Assembly (NCBI RefSeq): GCF_902498805.1
Contig: NZ_LR701575.1
Span: 252,454-316,453, forward strand
DNA from: Imperialibacter sp. EC-SDR9
GTDB taxonomy: Bacteria > Bacteroidota > Bacteroidia > Cytophagales > Cyclobacteriaceae
Direction of reading: 5' to 3'
DNA: 64,000 nucleotides
A program made the position numbers and the translations under genes. How positions within the stretch are numbered: the stretch's first letter is position 1; every line of letters starts with the position of its first letter. Shown here in pieces: positions 62,174-64,000 of this stretch. The notes under the pieces were generated by a model that was given only the letters and a program-made list of their open reading frames with translations, was not told the DNA's origin and searched no databases.

Positions 62174-64000
62174 TTAGTTAAGGGCATAGCCCTTTTTCAT
62201 TTCTTTCACCGCCGGCTCTACCTCTTCCTTATTTGGCTTCTCTCCACCGAATAGCAACCACTTGGAGTACACCCTGATATCGTTCATCACCATGAGAAAC
62301 ACCGGGAAGAAGAAAAGGATAAACAGCGTTCCCAGTGCTACACCATAAGCAATAGAAATGGCCATTGGAATCAGGAACTGGGCCTGGAAGCTTGTCTCAA
62401 GAATGATAGGGTAAAGCCCCGCTACGGTTGTTGCCGATGTTAGAACAATAGGTCTGAATCTACTAATTCCAGCATCAATCACTGCATCGTGCATATTCAT
62501 GCCCTCTTTGAGGTTACGGTTAAATTGATCCACCATCACCACAGCATCGTTGATAATTACACCCGACAATGCCAGCATGCCATAGGCGCTCAGAATAGAA
62601 ACCGTTTTGTCTTCAATCCAGTGACCGAATATGGCACAAATAAAGCCGAGTGGTATGAGCGAGAAAATCATGAACGGTTGCAGATAAGATCGGGTAGTTA
62701 GCATAAGCAACAAAAGAGTTGCTATCAAGCACAACCCAAAGATTACCGCTCCCGAATCAAGCTCTCTCGATGCCCGACGCTGTTGACCTTCGAAAGAGTA
62801 TTCCAGCGAGGGATGCCTTGCCATGATGGGTGGCATAATATCAGCTGTAATCTTTTCTATCAGCGGCGGCATCGAGGTGTTGTTGTTGGCCAAATCGGCC
62901 TCTACCCTCACCTCCCGCTTTCCGTTGAAGCGGTTGATACTCAACACCCCTCTCTCCACTTCATAGGTGGCAAGCTGTGACAGCGGATACTCAGAACCAT
63001 TAGCAGCTCTGATCTTCATCGATTCAAGCTGGCTGACGTTTACCCGATCCTCTTCCGGGTAGCGCACCCATACTCTCACCTCGTCGGTGCCTATAATCAG
63101 TCGTTGCACTTCTTCGCCAAAGAAGCCCTGACGTATCTGCTGCGTAATATCCTGATGATTCAAGCCCATGAAATAAGCCAATGGCTTTAGTTCAAGCTTT
63201 ATTTCCCGCTGACCTATCGCAGAATTGTCGGTAATATCCTTTAGCAGATCAATCCTTCTCAGGCTTTCCTTGAGCTCGGTTTTTGCCTCCTCTATTTCGT
63301 CAATATACTTGCCTTTCAGCGCTATGGAAACAGGCTTGCCCCATCGCTGGGCAGCTCCTACTGTAAAGTTCTCAGCCTCCGGGATAGGGCCAATTTTTTT
63401 CCTAATTCGGTTAGCAACCTCAAACGCTGAAATGTTTTTACCCTCCAGGTCTTCAAAATTAACCCCTACATATCCCACATGGCTGCCGCTGCTCGTTCTG
63501 CTTGCGCCGCTGCCAATTATGATGTCCACTGACGAGAAAAACGGTTCGGTTAAGCCCGCCTCCTTCTTCATTTCTTCATGCACTTCCCATACCTGATCCT
63601 GAAATCTTCTCAGGTAGTCTTCGGTAATGTTTTCTCGGGTACCTGGTTTGAGCATAAGATCCACCTGCAAATCGTCAAAAGGGGTTCTCGGAAAAAACTC
63701 GAACCTTATCAAACCGCCTTGTGACATCCCCACTACCATCATCACAAACACCAATGGCCCCATCATTGCAATCCAACGCCATTGAACCAAAAACTTAATG
63801 GAATTTCCGTACAGCCTGAAACGAACAAAGTCAATGCCTTTCTCCATTGTTGTCCTGAACCGGTCATACAATGTGTCCGGCTTTCTCTTTGACAAAATGG
63901 CTTTGGAGGCCAGGTGAGAAGGCAGGATTAAGAAAGCTTCTACCAGCGAAAAGCCAAGGCAGGCAATTACCACCACCGCCATTTCGTAGCTAAACCCACC
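62174..64000 (-). CDS. RND efflux permease (AcrB/HAE type), 5' end beyond window
   Basis: About 608 residues of the C-terminal part. The frame is open to the right edge (GGFSYEMAVVVIACLGFSLVEAFLILPSHLA), so the shown ATG is internal. Visible: a membrane helix, the second porter domain (EFFPRTPFDDLQVDLMLKPGTRENITEDYLRRFQDQV), YSFEGQQRRASRELDSG, then helices with GFICAIFGHWIEDK, SGVIINDAVVMVDQFNRNLKEG and RPIVLTSATTVAGLYPI, the AcrB-type signature. C-terminal cytoplasmic tail. Operon partner TolC follows after 20 bases; an adaptor gene probably lies beyond the edge. Confidence 0.93.
   Translation of the reverse strand, partial: GGFSYEMAVVVIACLGFSLVEAFLILPSHLASKAILSKRKPDTLYDRFRTTMEKGIDFVRFRLYGNSIKFLVQWRWIAMMGPLVFVMMVVGMSQGGLIRFEFFPRTPFDDLQVDLMLKPGTRENITEDYLRRFQDQVWEVHEEMKKEAGLTEPFFSSVDIIIGSGASRTSSGSHVGYVGVNFEDLEGKNISAFEVANRIRKKIGPIPEAENFTVGAAQRWGKPVSIALKGKYIDEIEEAKTELKESLRRIDLLKDITDNSAIGQREIKLELKPLAYFMGLNHQDITQQIRQGFFGEEVQRLIIGTDEVRVWVRYPEEDRVNVSQLESMKIRAANGSEYPLSQLATYEVERGVLSINRFNGKREVRVEADLANNNTSMPPLIEKITADIMPPIMARHPSLEYSFEGQQRRASRELDSGAVIFGLCLIATLLLLMLTTRSYLQPFMIFSLIPLGFICAIFGHWIEDKTVSILSAYGMLALSGVIINDAVVMVDQFNRNLKEGMNMHDAVIDAGISRFRPIVLTSATTVAGLYPIILETSFQAQFLIPMAISIAYGVALGTLFILFFFPVFLMVMNDIRVYSKWLLFGGEKPNKEEVEPAVKEMKKGYALN

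Overview
The window is a Bacteroidota chromosome, most likely a marine or free-living member of the Cytophagales. The evidence is a short primary sigma factor, type IX secretion (T9SS) sorting domains with a PorP/SprF partner, bacillithiol synthesis (bshB1), multi-repeat DUF349 and START-like proteins of Bacteroidota type, and several promoters matching the phylum's TTTG-N19-21-TAnnTTTG consensus. No phage, plasmid, IS transposase or CRISPR array was seen. Most genes are chromosomal housekeeping or catabolic genes. The unusual material lies in intergenic repeats, tRNA-linked duplications and two secreted-protein loci.

1-6.9 kb (minus strand) is a heavy-metal efflux operon: His-rich exported protein, TolC-like channel, His-rich lipoprotein, HlyD/CusB-like adaptor with His-rich ends, a Tat-signal Fe/Mn superoxide dismutase, and a CusA/CzcA pump that runs off the left edge. 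A clear promoter precedes it. 7.1-7.75 kb holds a hairpin repeat and tRNA-Thr, preceded by three tandem 93-bp units that copy part of that tRNA. 7.8-20.3 kb is core metabolism: DUF349, YqgE, pdxH, an operon trxB - M23 peptidase - bshB1, rpoD, rpsO-pnp, an LptF/G permease and a START-like protein.

20.4-21.4 kb is a small mosaic: tRNA-Met, a GIY-YIG nuclease gene broken by an amber codon, a decayed second tRNA copy, and a 217-bp MITE-like element with 22-bp terminal inverted repeats. 21.4-30.3 kb carries an MFS transporter, a GNAT acetyltransferase, a three-gene catabolic operon (esterase-like hydrolase, epimerase, DapA-like aldolase), hemN and a class A beta-lactamase-like hydrolase. 30.5-35.4 kb has a large PQQ-type sugar dehydrogenase/cytochrome c/CBM fusion, a DUF3750 protein and a ThuA protein.

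35.7-45.5 kb has a TPR histidine kinase and LuxR-type regulator, followed by a 1985-residue T9SS type B surface protein and its PorP/SprF partner. 45.9-52.1 kb has a 1647-residue T9SS-secreted M6 metalloprotease, preceded by a lipoprotein that is a free-standing homologue of the protease's own propeptide. This pair is the most interesting protein-level observation in the window. A CPBP intramembrane protease follows.

52.4-60.7 kb has an Ldh-family dehydrogenase, a repeat-rich gap, then a cell-wall locus: GH3/beta-lactamase fusion, dgcA, dgcN and a PBP4-type carboxypeptidase. 60.8-64 kb is a TolC/RND efflux operon running off the right edge. Alternative starts were chosen by signal peptides, promoter position and family alignment from memory. 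No database search was run.
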